From the NCBI RefSeq assembly GCF_900105385.1, contig NZ_LT629772.1, positions 1,426,001-1,490,000 of the forward strand: DNA of 64,000 nucleotides, in the 5' to 3' direction. The translations under genes were made by a program, and so were the position numbers. Below the pieces are notes generated by a model. It saw only the letters and a program-made list of their open reading frames with translations, searched no databases and had not been told where the DNA came from. The stretch comes from Microlunatus soli. Lineage in GTDB: Bacteria > Actinomycetota > Actinomycetes > Propionibacteriales > Propionibacteriaceae. Shown here in pieces: positions 6,638 through 15,091 of this stretch; positions within the stretch are counted from its first letter, which is position 1; the number at the start of each line of letters is the position of its first letter.

Positions 6638-8017
6638 CTACTCCCGTACGGCGGTCGCGACCGGTTCTTCCTTGTGGGTCGCCAGATATTGGATGAAGGT
6701 CTTGGCGAAGGCGAGCAGCGGGATCGACATCAGCGCGCCGACGATGCCGCCGACGATGACACCGATGGCGATGCCCAACAGCACGGCCAACGGATGCAGC
6801 TTGACGGCGCGGCCGAGCAGGAAGGGCTGCAGGATGTGACCCTCCAACTGCATCACCAGGATGATCCCGGCGAGCATGATCAACGCCTGCACCCAGCCCA
6901 ACATCACCAGCGCCACCAGGACGGCGACGAAGCCGGAGACGAAGGCACCGACCAGCGGCACGAAGGCGCCGAGGAACACCAGTGCGGCCAGCGCCGGGGC
7001 GACCGGCACCTGCAGGACCAGTGCGACGATCAGGACGCCGATCGCGTCGGAGAACGCGACCAGGATCGTCGCCCGGACGTAGTGCACCAAGGCCGTCCAG
7101 CCATTCCGGCCGGCGCTGTCGATCCGCTGACTGGCGTTGCGCGGCATCAAGCGGGTGAGGAACTTCCAGATCCCGCCGCCGTCGTAGAGGAAGTAGAAGG
7201 TGGCGAACAGGGCGATCGCCAGCCCGGCGAAGAAGTGACCGATCTGGGTCCCGAACGCCGCCGCATAGCCGGCGATGGTGCTGCTACTGCTGGTCACCAG
7301 ATCCTGCACCTGGGTGGTCAGCTGATCGATCTGCAGGAACTTCTCCGGGATCTTCAGCGGACCCGTGGTGAGCCAGTCGGTGACCTGTCGGAAGCCGGTG
7401 ACCACGCGGTTGCCCATCGACTCGGCCTGTCCGGCGATCTGGGTGGCGATCAGGGTGAGCGTGCCGGAGACCAGCACCAGCCCGATGATCATCGACAGCG
7501 CCGCGGACAGCGCCCGCGGGAAGCGTCGCCGATTGAACCAGTTGGCCACCGGCGAGATCAGCGCGGTCAGCAGAATCGCTACCGCTATCGGGATCGTCAC
7601 CTCGGACAGGTAGCGCAGCACCCAGCCGATGCCGGCGAGCACGATCACGACCACGATCAACCGCCAAGCCCAACTCGCCGCGATCCGGAAGCCGCGCGGC
7701 ACCTCGCGGTCGATCGGGTCGGCCTCATTCGTGGCGGTCTCGGCCGGTGCAGTCGCGGTCGGGGCGGTCTCGGTCGGGTCGATCGGCGGCATCGTCTGGC
7801 CTTCGTCGACGGCCGGCGCGGACGGAACCGTCCGGCCGACGCCGTCCGACGAGCCTGCGCCGCCCGGACCTGATCCGGTGGATGTCGCCGTACGGGTGTC
7901 GCCGCTCGCCTCCAGGCCGGCAACGGAGTCGGCGCTGTGCTTCGGCCTCGGCAACGCCGGCAGCTGTTCCCGCAGTCCCCGCAGCCGCCCGAGGTTCAAC
8001 CGATCGCGAATCCCCAC
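6638..8017 (-). CDS. AI-2E family (PerM/DUF20) membrane transporter
   Basis: 459 aa. Residues 1-115 are hydrophilic and rich in Thr, Ala and Pro. They are followed by about eight hydrophobic segments arranged as in the AI-2 exporter-like family, with two helices near the start, a long amphipathic loop (about 190-240), then a five-helix block ending in PLAVLLGIAIGVIVGGIVGAL. Members transport small molecules including autoinducer-2 or act in Na+/H+ antiport; the substrate here is unknown. The Thr/Ala-rich N-terminal extension is probably a cytoplasmic disordered tail. It is a single-gene unit. Confidence 0.88.
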   Translation of the reverse strand: MGIRDRLNLGRLRGLREQLPALPRPKHSADSVAGLEASGDTRTATSTGSGPGGAGSSDGVGRTVPSAPAVDEGQTMPPIDPTETAPTATAPAETATNEADPIDREVPRGFRIAASWAWRLIVVVIVLAGIGWVLRYLSEVTIPIAVAILLTALISPVANWFNRRRFPRALSAALSMIIGLVLVSGTLTLIATQIAGQAESMGNRVVTGFRQVTDWLTTGPLKIPEKFLQIDQLTTQVQDLVTSSSSTIAGYAAAFGTQIGHFFAGLAIALFATFYFLYDGGGIWKFLTRLMPRNASQRIDSAGRNGWTALVHYVRATILVAFSDAIGVLIVALVLQVPVAPALAALVFLGAFVPLVGAFVSGFVAVLVALVMLGWVQALIMLAGIILVMQLEGHILQPFLLGRAVKLHPLAVLLGIAIGVIVGGIVGALMSIPLLAFAKTFIQYLATHKEEPVATAVRE

Positions 8018-8186
8018 CCACGCCTCCTACTACGGCAGTGCCTGCTGTGAACGACCTAAGTTACCTGCCCCGACAACCCGTACCCGATGTCCATGACATC
8101 ATGCCGAGGACGCGATCCGGTCGATGCGCGGCCATGATCACCGGTCCGGATCGATCAGACCCGAGGAACGGCCGCCGGGAGGACGT

Positions 8187-8867
8187 GTGAACCCCAAACC
8201 GCTGACCGAGCTGGTCAGTCCCGACTGGGCGCAGGCCCTTGCCCCGGTCGCCGGAACGATCTCCGGGATGGGCGACTTCCTGCGTGCCGAGTTGGCCGCC
8301 GGCCACGGCTACCTGCCGGCCGGCGACGCGGTGCTGAGGGCCTTCAGCAGACCACTGGCCGAGGTCCGGGTGCTGATCGTCGGCCAGGATCCCTATCCGA
8401 CTCCGGGACATCCGGTCGGGTTGTCGTTCTCGGTGGCCCCCGATGTCCGGCCGATCCCGCGCAGTCTGGCCAACATCTATCGCGAATTGGAGGACGATCT
8501 GGGCATCGCGCGGGCGGCCGGTGGCGACCTCACCCCCTGGTTCGAGCAGGGCGTGCTGCTGCTGAACCGGGTGCTGACCGTGCAACCGCGGCTTTCCGGG
8601 TCCCATCGCGGGAAGGGGTGGGAGCAGGTCACCCAGTGCGCGATCGAGGCACTGGTGGCGCGCGGCGGTCCGCTGGTCGCGATCCTGTGGGGCCGCGACG
8701 CCCAGTCATTGATCCCGATGCTCGGGTCGGTGCCGTACATCAAGAGCGCGCATCCGTCACCGATGTCGGCCGATCGCGGCTTCTTCGGATCCCGTCCGTT
8801 CAGCCGAGCCAATCGCTTCCTGGTCGACGCCGGCGCGGATCCGATCGACTGGCGGGTCGACCGCTGA
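8187..8867 (+). CDS. ung: Uracil-DNA glycosylase, family 1
   Basis: 226 aa from a GTG at 8187, preceded by GGGAGGAC. The motif [17 protein letters not shown] contains the catalytic Asp (about residue 68). The DNA-intercalating motif [18 protein letters not shown] is also present, and the fold LLLNRVLTV lies between them. The enzyme removes uracil from DNA to start base-excision repair. The start at 8187 fits the family length; the ATG at 8124 would add an unlikely tail. The gene is divergent from the AI-2E transporter. Confidence 0.95.
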   Translation: MNPKPLTELVSPDWAQALAPVAGTISGMGDFLRAELAAGHGYLPAGDAVLRAFSRPLAEVRVLIVGQDPYPTPGHPVGLSFSVAPDVRPIPRSLANIYRELEDDLGIARAAGGDLTPWFEQGVLLLNRVLTVQPRLSGSHRGKGWEQVTQCAIEALVARGGPLVAILWGRDAQSLIPMLGSVPYIKSAHPSPMSADRGFFGSRPFSRANRFLVDAGADPIDWRVDR

Positions 8868-9000
8868 GCTGTGCTGTGCCGGCGCTGACGTTTCGGCCGC
8901 CACCGAATACCTTGGGCCCAAGCTAACTCCGGAATACGCTGTCGACGCTCGTGCAGTTCCGCTGCCCGGTGCAGATCCGTGCTCGACGAGGAGACAGCTG

Positions 9001-10206
9001 ATGACGACCGTGCGGCAACGGACCGGTCGGCGCGCCGGTTGGGGATTCATGATCATCGCCGCCGTGCTCGGCTCCTTCCTCGCCGGCGCCAGCGCACCGA
9101 CGCCGTTGTACGCCCGCTATGCGACGATCTGGCACTTCTCCCCGGTCACGGTGACGGTGGTGTTCGGCGTCTATGCGATCGCCCTGCTGATCACGTTGTT
9201 GGTGACCGGATCGCTGTCCGACAGCCTCGGTAGACGACCGGTGATCCTGCTGGCGTTGACGGTGCAGATCCTTGCCATGGTTGTCTTCCTGCTGTCCAGA
9301 GGACTGGTCTGGCTCTACGTCGGCCGGATCCTGCAGGGCATCGCGACCGGACTGGTGACCGCGGCGGTGAGTGCCGCACTGCTCGACCTGGAACCGGCGG
9401 ACCACCCCGGCCGCGGCCCGCTGGCCAATGCGGTGATGCCGACCGTCGGGCTGGCCGCGGGTGCGTTGCTGGCCGGGGCGCTGGTGCAGTACGGGCCGGC
9501 GCCGCTGCGGCTGGTCTACGGCGTGCTACTGGTCTGCTATCTGGCGCTGGCGGTAGCCCTGTTCAGTTTCGATCTACCGCCGACCGATCGCCGGCCGATC
9601 TCATTGCGACCGAGGATCGGGGTACATCCGGAACTCCGGGCGACCTTCCTGGCCGTCGTCCCGTGCATCGTCGCCTGCTGGTCGCTCGGTGGGCTGTACC
9701 TGTCGCTCGGCCCATCGCTGATGCTCGGGCTGGAACACTCTGCCAACCGGCTGCTCGGTGGAGCGACCGTCTTCGCGCTGTGCGCGGCGGGAGCACTGAG
9801 CTGCTTGCTGCTGCGCGGACTGACGCCGGACCGGATCATGATCATCGGCTGTTTGATGTTGATCATCGGGCTGGCGGTGACCGTGCCGTCGATCATGGTC
9901 GGCAGCGGCGTCGTCCTGGGGATCGGCAGCATCATCTCCGGCGCCGGTTTCGGGGCCGGGTTCCTCGGCTCGGTCCGACATCTGGTGGCTGGTGCCGAAC
10001 CGCAGTGGCGAGGCGGATTGATCGCCTCCGTCTACACCGTCGCCTATCTGTCCTTTGCCCTCCCGGCGGTGATCGCCGGGGTCGTCAGCACCAGGCTCGG
10101 ACTGCCGACCACGGCGATCTGCTACGCGGCACTGGTCGCCGTCCTGGTGCTGATCTCGATCATCGCCGAGCGCCTCCGCAACCGCAGGCAAACCGCCGGC
10201 CGCTAA
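9001..10206 (+). CDS. MFS transporter, 12-TM efflux type
   Basis: 401 aa with about twelve hydrophobic helices. The loop 2-3 motif is GSLSDSLGRRPVILL. A Shine-Dalgarno (GAGGAG) lies 8 nt before the ATG. The short N-terminus and overall pattern resemble drug or sugar-phosphate efflux MFS carriers; the substrate is unknown. The next gene, a MarR-type regulator with a PDZ domain, starts 9 nt downstream from its own -10 box and may control this pump. Confidence 0.9.
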   Translation: MTTVRQRTGRRAGWGFMIIAAVLGSFLAGASAPTPLYARYATIWHFSPVTVTVVFGVYAIALLITLLVTGSLSDSLGRRPVILLALTVQILAMVVFLLSRGLVWLYVGRILQGIATGLVTAAVSAALLDLEPADHPGRGPLANAVMPTVGLAAGALLAGALVQYGPAPLRLVYGVLLVCYLALAVALFSFDLPPTDRRPISLRPRIGVHPELRATFLAVVPCIVACWSLGGLYLSLGPSLMLGLEHSANRLLGGATVFALCAAGALSCLLLRGLTPDRIMIIGCLMLIIGLAVTVPSIMVGSGVVLGIGSIISGAGFGAGFLGSVRHLVAGAEPQWRGGLIASVYTVAYLSFALPAVIAGVVSTRLGLPTTAICYAALVAVLVLISIIAERLRNRRQTAGR

Positions 10207-10209
10207 CGT
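10204..10209 (+). promoter_or_regulatory. -10 box before MarR-PDZ gene
   Basis: TAACGT overlaps the MFS stop codon and ends 6 nt before the MarR ATG. It could give an internal leaderless transcript of the regulator. Confidence 0.4.
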
Positions 10210-10215
10210 TTCACC

Positions 10216-11031
10216 ATGTCCGAACAGTCCGGAGCAGGATCGGCCCCGACCGACTCGGTGGATCGCGTCCTGGCGTCCTGGGCGACAAGCCGTCCGGACC
10301 TGGACGTCCGGCCGATCGCCATCCTGACCAGACTGGATCGGTTGAAACGGGCCGTCGACGAGCAGTCGGTGTTCGACCGGTTCGGGCTGAACGGCGCCGA
10401 CTTCGCCGTGCTGGCCACCCTGGTCCGGGTGGCGCCGTCGACCGGGCTCAGTCAGCGAGCGCTGATGGCCGAGCTCGACCTGAGCTCGGGCACCGTCAGC
10501 GTCCGGATCGAACGGTTGGTCCGCTCCGGTCTGGTCACCCGCAATCCCGATCCCCGCGACGGACGCGGTTCGATCATCGTCCTCACGGCACGGGGTGCCG
10601 CGCTCTTCGAGGAATGCGCACCGGTCCACCTGCACCACTCCCGACAACTCCTGTCCGGGCTGTCGACCGAGCAACACGATCAGCTCGCCGATCTGCTGCG
10701 GCGACTGCTGCAGGCCGTGGAGATGTCGACCGACGACCGTGCGATGGATCGCTGGGGAATGTCACTGCTGCCGGCACATCTCGCGGCCCGGCGCCGTACC
10801 GAATTGGGACTGACCGAGCGAGCCGGGCTCGGAATCCGTGCGGTACTCCCCCGGTCGCCGGCTTCGACCGCAGGTTTGAAGATCGATGATCTTGTGGTTG
10901 CCGCCGAGGGCGTGCCGGTGTTGTCGGTCATCGACCTGCACCGGGCAACCCGGAATCGTGACCGGATCAGCCTGCGAATCCTCCGCGGTAACCGGGCCCG
11001 TACGGTCGGCCTGAGCCTGGCTCCGGCCTGA
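10216..11031 (+). CDS. MarR-family regulator fused to a PDZ domain
   Basis: 271 aa. Residues about 30-175 form a winged-helix MarR domain (LSQRALMAELDLSSGTVSVR as recognition helix, then the wing NPDPRDGRGSIIVLTARG). Residues about 200-271 read as a PDZ domain. They contain GLGIRAVLPRSPASTAGL, then DDLVVAAEGVPV, then LRILRGNRARTVGLSLAP, the strand order of HtrA-type PDZ domains. The protein is cytoplasmic with no signal peptide. PDZ domains usually bind C-terminal peptides, so the fusion suggests a peptide- or protein-gated repressor. It is probably co-transcribed with the upstream MFS pump. Confidence 0.85.
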   Translation: MSEQSGAGSAPTDSVDRVLASWATSRPDLDVRPIAILTRLDRLKRAVDEQSVFDRFGLNGADFAVLATLVRVAPSTGLSQRALMAELDLSSGTVSVRIERLVRSGLVTRNPDPRDGRGSIIVLTARGAALFEECAPVHLHHSRQLLSGLSTEQHDQLADLLRRLLQAVEMSTDDRAMDRWGMSLLPAHLAARRRTELGLTERAGLGIRAVLPRSPASTAGLKIDDLVVAAEGVPVLSVIDLHRATRNRDRISLRILRGNRARTVGLSLAPA

Positions 11032-11060
11032 TCCTGCCTGCCTCCCGAGGTCACGGTCGT

Positions 11061-11564
11061 TCAGAAGTGAGTACCGATGCCGAAGGCTCGGCGGAGCTCG
11101 GCCATGTCGTGCCGATCATGATCAGCAGGTTCGTAGCCCCGGTGGAAGTACACCTGCTGCTCGGCCGACAGACAGCCGACCGGACTGCCCGCGATGCGAC
11201 CGGTGACGAAGCAGGACGCCGGATACTCGAAGGGGCGCTCCGGGTCCGGCGATGACTGGACCGCCGACCCGTCGGCGGCGAACCGCAACGGATGCAGGTC
11301 GAGCTCGCGATCGCGTCCGTCGGTGAGCACGAAGCGCACCGGGCGCCAGTCCAGGGTCTGCACGAATCCGACCGCCGCCAGCGTCCCGACGACGGTCTGC
11401 TCCTGCCCGGCGCGATGCATCAGATCAAGATCACGATGCGGCCGGGTCTGCCGTCCGATCAGGGCATCGATACCCCAACCGCCACCGACCCAGACCTCGG
11501 TGTCAGCCTGCTGCAGCACGGCCAGGACACCTAGCACGTCCTCGGCCGTCATCTGCTGCTTCAT
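11061..11564 (-). CDS. Aminoglycoside/lincosamide nucleotidyltransferase-like protein
   Basis: 167 aa. The N-terminal part has the nucleotidyltransferase-fold signature GGGWGIDALIGRQTRPHRDL with the metal-binding DLD after it, plus a later RELDLHPL. This is the pattern of the ANT(2'')/LinB-type domain (PF10706). Such proteins adenylylate antibiotics, but most chromosomal relatives are untested. Resistance should not be assumed. It lies 27 bp upstream of nothing regulatory that is visible and is followed, in the same direction, by cystathionine gamma-synthase. Confidence 0.75.
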   Translation of the reverse strand: MKQQMTAEDVLGVLAVLQQADTEVWVGGGWGIDALIGRQTRPHRDLDLMHRAGQEQTVVGTLAAVGFVQTLDWRPVRFVLTDGRDRELDLHPLRFAADGSAVQSSPDPERPFEYPASCFVTGRIAGSPVGCLSAEQQVYFHRGYEPADHDRHDMAELRRAFGIGTHF

Positions 11565-11591
11565 CGATACAGCGTCATCGCGGTGACAAGA

Positions 11592-12743
11592 TCATCCGCG
11601 GAGCGCTTGATCAAGATCGTCGATCAGGTCCTCGACGTTCTCGATGCCGACGCTCAGCCGGATCAGGTCGTCGGGCACCTCCAGCGCGGTGCCGGCCACC
11701 GACTGGTGGGTCATCCGGCCCGGATGTTCGATCAGCGACTCGACGCCGCCGAGGGACTCGCCGAGGGTGAAGACCTTGGTCCGGCCGCAGGTGTCGACCG
11801 CCGCCTGTTCGCCGGCTTTCACCCGGAAGCTGATCATGCCGCCGAAGTGACGCATCTGCCGCTTGGCAAGATCATGACCGGGATGGCTGGCCAGGCCGGG
11901 ATAGAGCACCTCGGAGACGGCCGGATGATCGTCCAGTTGTTCGGCGATCGCGGCCGCATTGGCGCTGTGCCGATCCATCCGGACCGCCAGCGTCTTCAGC
12001 CCGCGCAGCACCAGCCAGGAGTCGAACGGCCCGGCGACCGCTCCGATCGCGTTCTGATGCCAGCCCAGCTGTTCGGCCACCTCCTCGTCGTCGGTGACCA
12101 CCGCGCCGCCGACGACATCGGAATGCCCGCCGCAGTACTTGGTCGTCGAATGCACCACCACATCGGCGCCGAGTTCCAGCGGCTGCTGCAGATACGGCGT
12201 GGCGAAGGTGTTGTCCACCACCACTTTGGCGCCGGCCGCGTGGGCCAGCTCGGCGATCGCGGCGATGTCGGCGATGTTCAGCAGCGGATTGGTCGGAGTC
12301 TCCAGCCACACCACCCGCGTCCTGGGCCCGATCGCCCGGGCGATCGCGTCGGGATCGGTGACCGCAACCGGTGTGCTGGTGATCCCCCAACGGTCGTGCA
12401 GCTGCGCGAACTGACGGTAGGTGCCGCCGTAGGCGTCGTTGGGCAGCAACACCTCGTCACCGGGCCGCGTCAGCGTTCGGATCACGGTGTCCTCGGCCGC
12501 CAGTCCGCTGGCGAAGGCCAGGCCCCGGACGCCACCTTCGAGGGCGCGCAGGCACTCCTCCAACGCGGTCCGGGTCGGGTTGCCGGAACGGGAGTACTCG
12601 TAGCCCGAACGGAGCCCGCCGACACCGTCCTGGGCGAAGGTCGAGGTGGCGTAGATCGGCGGCACCACCGCACCGGTGGTCGGGTCGGGTTCCTGTCCGG
12701 CATGGATGGCCAGGGTGTCGAAGCCGGGTACGCGATCGGTCAT
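11592..12743 (-). CDS. metB: Cystathionine gamma-synthase / gamma-lyase
   Basis: 383 aa from the ATG at 12743. A longer in-frame extension is rejected because the family begins at the sequence GFDTLAIHAGQEPDP. The PLP lysine is in VHSTTKYCGGHSDVVGG, and the family motif GVESLIEHPGRMTH is near the C-terminus. The enzyme joins O-acyl-homoserine and cysteine to cystathionine or runs the reverse lyase reaction. Sequence alone does not separate MetB from a gamma-lyase. A cystathionine beta-synthase is encoded about 44 kb away, so reverse transsulfuration is possible. A -10 box 7 nt upstream suggests a leaderless mRNA. Confidence 0.93.
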   Translation of the reverse strand: MTDRVPGFDTLAIHAGQEPDPTTGAVVPPIYATSTFAQDGVGGLRSGYEYSRSGNPTRTALEECLRALEGGVRGLAFASGLAAEDTVIRTLTRPGDEVLLPNDAYGGTYRQFAQLHDRWGITSTPVAVTDPDAIARAIGPRTRVVWLETPTNPLLNIADIAAIAELAHAAGAKVVVDNTFATPYLQQPLELGADVVVHSTTKYCGGHSDVVGGAVVTDDEEVAEQLGWHQNAIGAVAGPFDSWLVLRGLKTLAVRMDRHSANAAAIAEQLDDHPAVSEVLYPGLASHPGHDLAKRQMRHFGGMISFRVKAGEQAAVDTCGRTKVFTLGESLGGVESLIEHPGRMTHQSVAGTALEVPDDLIRLSVGIENVEDLIDDLDQALRG

Positions 12744-12750
12744 GGGTCGG

Positions 12751-12756
12751 AGCGTA
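12751..12756 (-). promoter_or_regulatory. -10 box of metB, leaderless
   Basis: The minus strand reads TACGCT, ending 7 nt before the ATG at 12743. There is no Shine-Dalgarno. Confidence 0.45.
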
Positions 12757-12948
12757 CCTGGGCAGATCTGACACGCCCAGACACCGGTTCGATTGCCGAT
12801 CGATGACCATCCGACGGGGGCCGTGAGGGAATAGCGCCCCGGGAGGGATGATTGAACCCAGTGGTCGCCCCGGACGGGGACGACCCGCTCAACAGGCGAG
12901 CAACTGTGGCGCCGCGAGCACTTCGACAACAACGAGGGAGAAAGCATC

Positions 12949-13500
12949 ATGACCGACAAGGGAGAGATCACGCGCGAGCCTGGGGCCGAAACCGCGGTCC
13001 TTGCCGGCGGCTGCTTCTGGGGAATGCAGGATCTGATCCGCAACGAGCCGGGCGTGCTGGCGACCCGCGTCGGCTACACCGGCGGGCAGAATGATCATCC
13101 GACGTACCGCAACCATCCCGGCCACGCCGAAGCCGTCGAGATCGTCTTCGATCCGCAGAAGACCAGCTACCGCAACATCCTGGCCTTCTTCTTCCAGATC
13201 CATGATCCGTCCACGCTGAACCGGCAGGGCAACGACATCGGCAGCAGCTACCGTTCCGCGATCTTCCCGGTGACCCCGGAGCAGGAGCAGGTGGCCCGGG
13301 AGACGATCGCCGACGTCGACGCCTCGGGTTTGTGGCCCGGTAAGGCTGTCACGACGCTGGAGCCCGCCGGACCGTTCTGGCAGGCCGAGCCCGAACACCA
13401 GGACTACCTGCGCAAGTACCCCGACGGATACACCTGCCACTTCCCACGTCCCGGTTGGATCCTTCCGCAGCGCCAGGAGACGGAGACCACGTCGGCCTAG
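12949..13500 (+). CDS. msrA: Peptide methionine-S-sulfoxide reductase MsrA
   Basis: 183 aa. The catalytic motif is GGCFWGMQD with Cys22. The conserved TRVGYTGG and the metal-free core [18 protein letters not shown] follow. The enzyme reduces the S-epimer of methionine sulfoxide in proteins. An AGGGAG Shine-Dalgarno lies just upstream. No MsrB domain is fused. The gene converges with arsC, with only 4 bp between the stops. Confidence 0.96.
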   Translation: MTDKGEITREPGAETAVLAGGCFWGMQDLIRNEPGVLATRVGYTGGQNDHPTYRNHPGHAEAVEIVFDPQKTSYRNILAFFFQIHDPSTLNRQGNDIGSSYRSAIFPVTPEQEQVARETIADVDASGLWPGKAVTTLEPAGPFWQAEPEHQDYLRKYPDGYTCHFPRPGWILPQRQETETTSA

Positions 13501-13504
13501 GAGG

Positions 13505-13930
13505 TCAGGATGCGGTCGTCCTCCGGCTCGGGACGAGTTCGTCGAGCAGGAAGCGGACTCGTCGCTTGATGTCGTCGCGGATGGCGCGGACAGCTTCGAC
13601 GGGTTGGCCGGCGGGGTCATCGAGGGTCCAGTCCTCGTAGCGGGTGCCGGGATAGAAGGGGCAGGTGTCACCGCAGCCCATGGTGATCACGACGTCGGAG
13701 GCCCGGACCGCCTCGGTGGTGATGATCTTGGGAGTCTGGCCGGTGATGTCGATGCCTTCCTCGGCCATCACCTGGACCGCGATCGGGTTGATCCGGTCGG
13801 CGGGTTCGGAGCCGGCGGAGCGGACCTCGACGGCACCGCCTGCGTAGTGGGTGAGGTAGCCGGCAGCCATTTGGGATCGTCCGGCGTTGTGCACGCAGAC
13901 GAACAACACCGACGGTCGCGGGTCGGTCAT
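13505..13930 (-). CDS. arsC: Arsenate reductase, thioredoxin-coupled LMW-phosphatase type
   Basis: 141 aa. The P-loop CX5R is CVHNAGR (Cys12, Arg18). Two further cysteines in MGCGDTCPFYPG (Cys86, Cys90) give the three-cysteine relay of thioredoxin-linked ArsC. It converts arsenate to arsenite, which the adjacent Acr3 exports. The start overlaps the acr3 stop by 4 bp (ATGA), so translation is coupled. Confidence 0.94.
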   Translation of the reverse strand: MTDPRPSVLFVCVHNAGRSQMAAGYLTHYAGGAVEVRSAGSEPADRINPIAVQVMAEEGIDITGQTPKIITTEAVRASDVVITMGCGDTCPFYPGTRYEDWTLDDPAGQPVEAVRAIRDDIKRRVRFLLDELVPSRRTTAS

Positions 13931-15033
13931 GATCGGACCTCCTGTGCTGACGGGTAGCGCTGGCGCAGAGCCAGCGAGAGGTACACCAGGCCGAGCAGCG
14001 CCGGGACTTCAATGAGGGGGCCGACGACGCCGGCTAGAGCTTGGCCGGAGCTGACGCCGAAGGTGGCGATCGCGACGGCGATGGCGAGTTCGAAGTTGTT
14101 GCCGGCGGCGGTGAACGCCAGCGTGGTGGTGCGCTCGTACGGCAGTCCAGCTGCCCGGCCGAGCAGGAAGCCTCCACCCCACATCAGCGCGAAGTAGATC
14201 AGCAGCGGCACGGCGATCCGGGCAACGTCGAGCGGCCGGTCGGTGATCTGGTCGCCTTGCAGCGCGAACAGGATGACGATGGTGAACAGCAACCCGTACA
14301 GCGCGAAGGGGCCGATCGTGGGCAGGAAGCGGTGTTCGTACCACTTCCGGCCGCGGGCGCGTTCGCCGAAGTGACGGGTGAGGAATCCGGCGATCAGCGG
14401 GATGCCGAGGAAGATCAACACCGAGACGGCGATCTGGCCGGCCGAGATGTCGAGTCGGGTTCGGGTCAGGCCGAGCCAGCCGGGCAGGACGGACAGGTAG
14501 AACCAGCCGAGGCCGGCGAAGGCGATGATCTGGAAGACGGAGTTGATCGCGACCAGGACGGCGGCGGCTTCGCGGTCGCCGCAGGCCAGATCGTTCCAGA
14601 TGATCACCATCGCGATGCAGCGGGCCAGGCCGACGATGATCAGCCCGGTCCGGTAGTCGGGCAGGTCGGGCAGCAGCAGCCAGGCCAGGGTGAACATCAG
14701 TGCTGGGCCGATGATCCAGTTCAAGATCAGCGACAGCACGAGCGTCTTGGTATCGCGGGTGACGGTGTCGAGTCTGTTGTAGCGGACCTTGGCCAGGACC
14801 GGGTACATCATGATCAACAAGCCGATCGCGATCGGCAGTGAGACGCCCTGGATCGCGACAGCACTCAACGCTGTGCCGAGGCCGGGGATGAGGCGGCCGA
14901 GGAGCAGGCCGACGGCCATCGCTGCCAGGATCCAGACCGGCAGGAACCGGTCCAGCCGGGACAGCTGCGCCACCGGTGATTCCTGATGTTCATCGGCGGC
15001 CCGGAGCCGCTGTGCGGGTTGGTTCGTCGTCAT
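13927..15033 (-). CDS. acr3: Arsenite efflux transporter Acr3
   Basis: 368 aa from the ATG at 15033, with ten hydrophobic segments. Acr3 features are SRLDRFLPVWILAAMAVGLLLGR at the N-terminus, cut here for length, the central segment around GLARCIAMVIIWNDLACGD with the conserved Cys, and FTAAGNNFELAIAVAIATFG. It extrudes arsenite using the proton gradient. It is the second gene of the ars operon, 58 bp after the flavoprotein gene. Confidence 0.95.
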   Translation of the reverse strand: MTTNQPAQRLRAADEHQESPVAQLSRLDRFLPVWILAAMAVGLLLGRLIPGLGTALSAVAIQGVSLPIAIGLLIMMYPVLAKVRYNRLDTVTRDTKTLVLSLILNWIIGPALMFTLAWLLLPDLPDYRTGLIIVGLARCIAMVIIWNDLACGDREAAAVLVAINSVFQIIAFAGLGWFYLSVLPGWLGLTRTRLDISAGQIAVSVLIFLGIPLIAGFLTRHFGERARGRKWYEHRFLPTIGPFALYGLLFTIVILFALQGDQITDRPLDVARIAVPLLIYFALMWGGGFLLGRAAGLPYERTTTLAFTAAGNNFELAIAVAIATFGVSSGQALAGVVGPLIEVPALLGLVYLSLALRQRYPSAQEVRS

Positions 15034-15091
15034 GTCGTCCCTTGCTGGTGATGCTGACCGGCTCGGTGGAGTGTGCTGCCGGGCCGCAGCC

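Noticed and set aside
11061..11564. Calling the nucleotidyltransferase an antibiotic-resistance gene
   Set aside because: The fold is shared by many untested chromosomal proteins; no resistance context is present.
11592..13043. A 483-aa form of cystathionine gamma-synthase
   Set aside because: The extra 100 residues run across the msrA promoter and start and are not part of the family.
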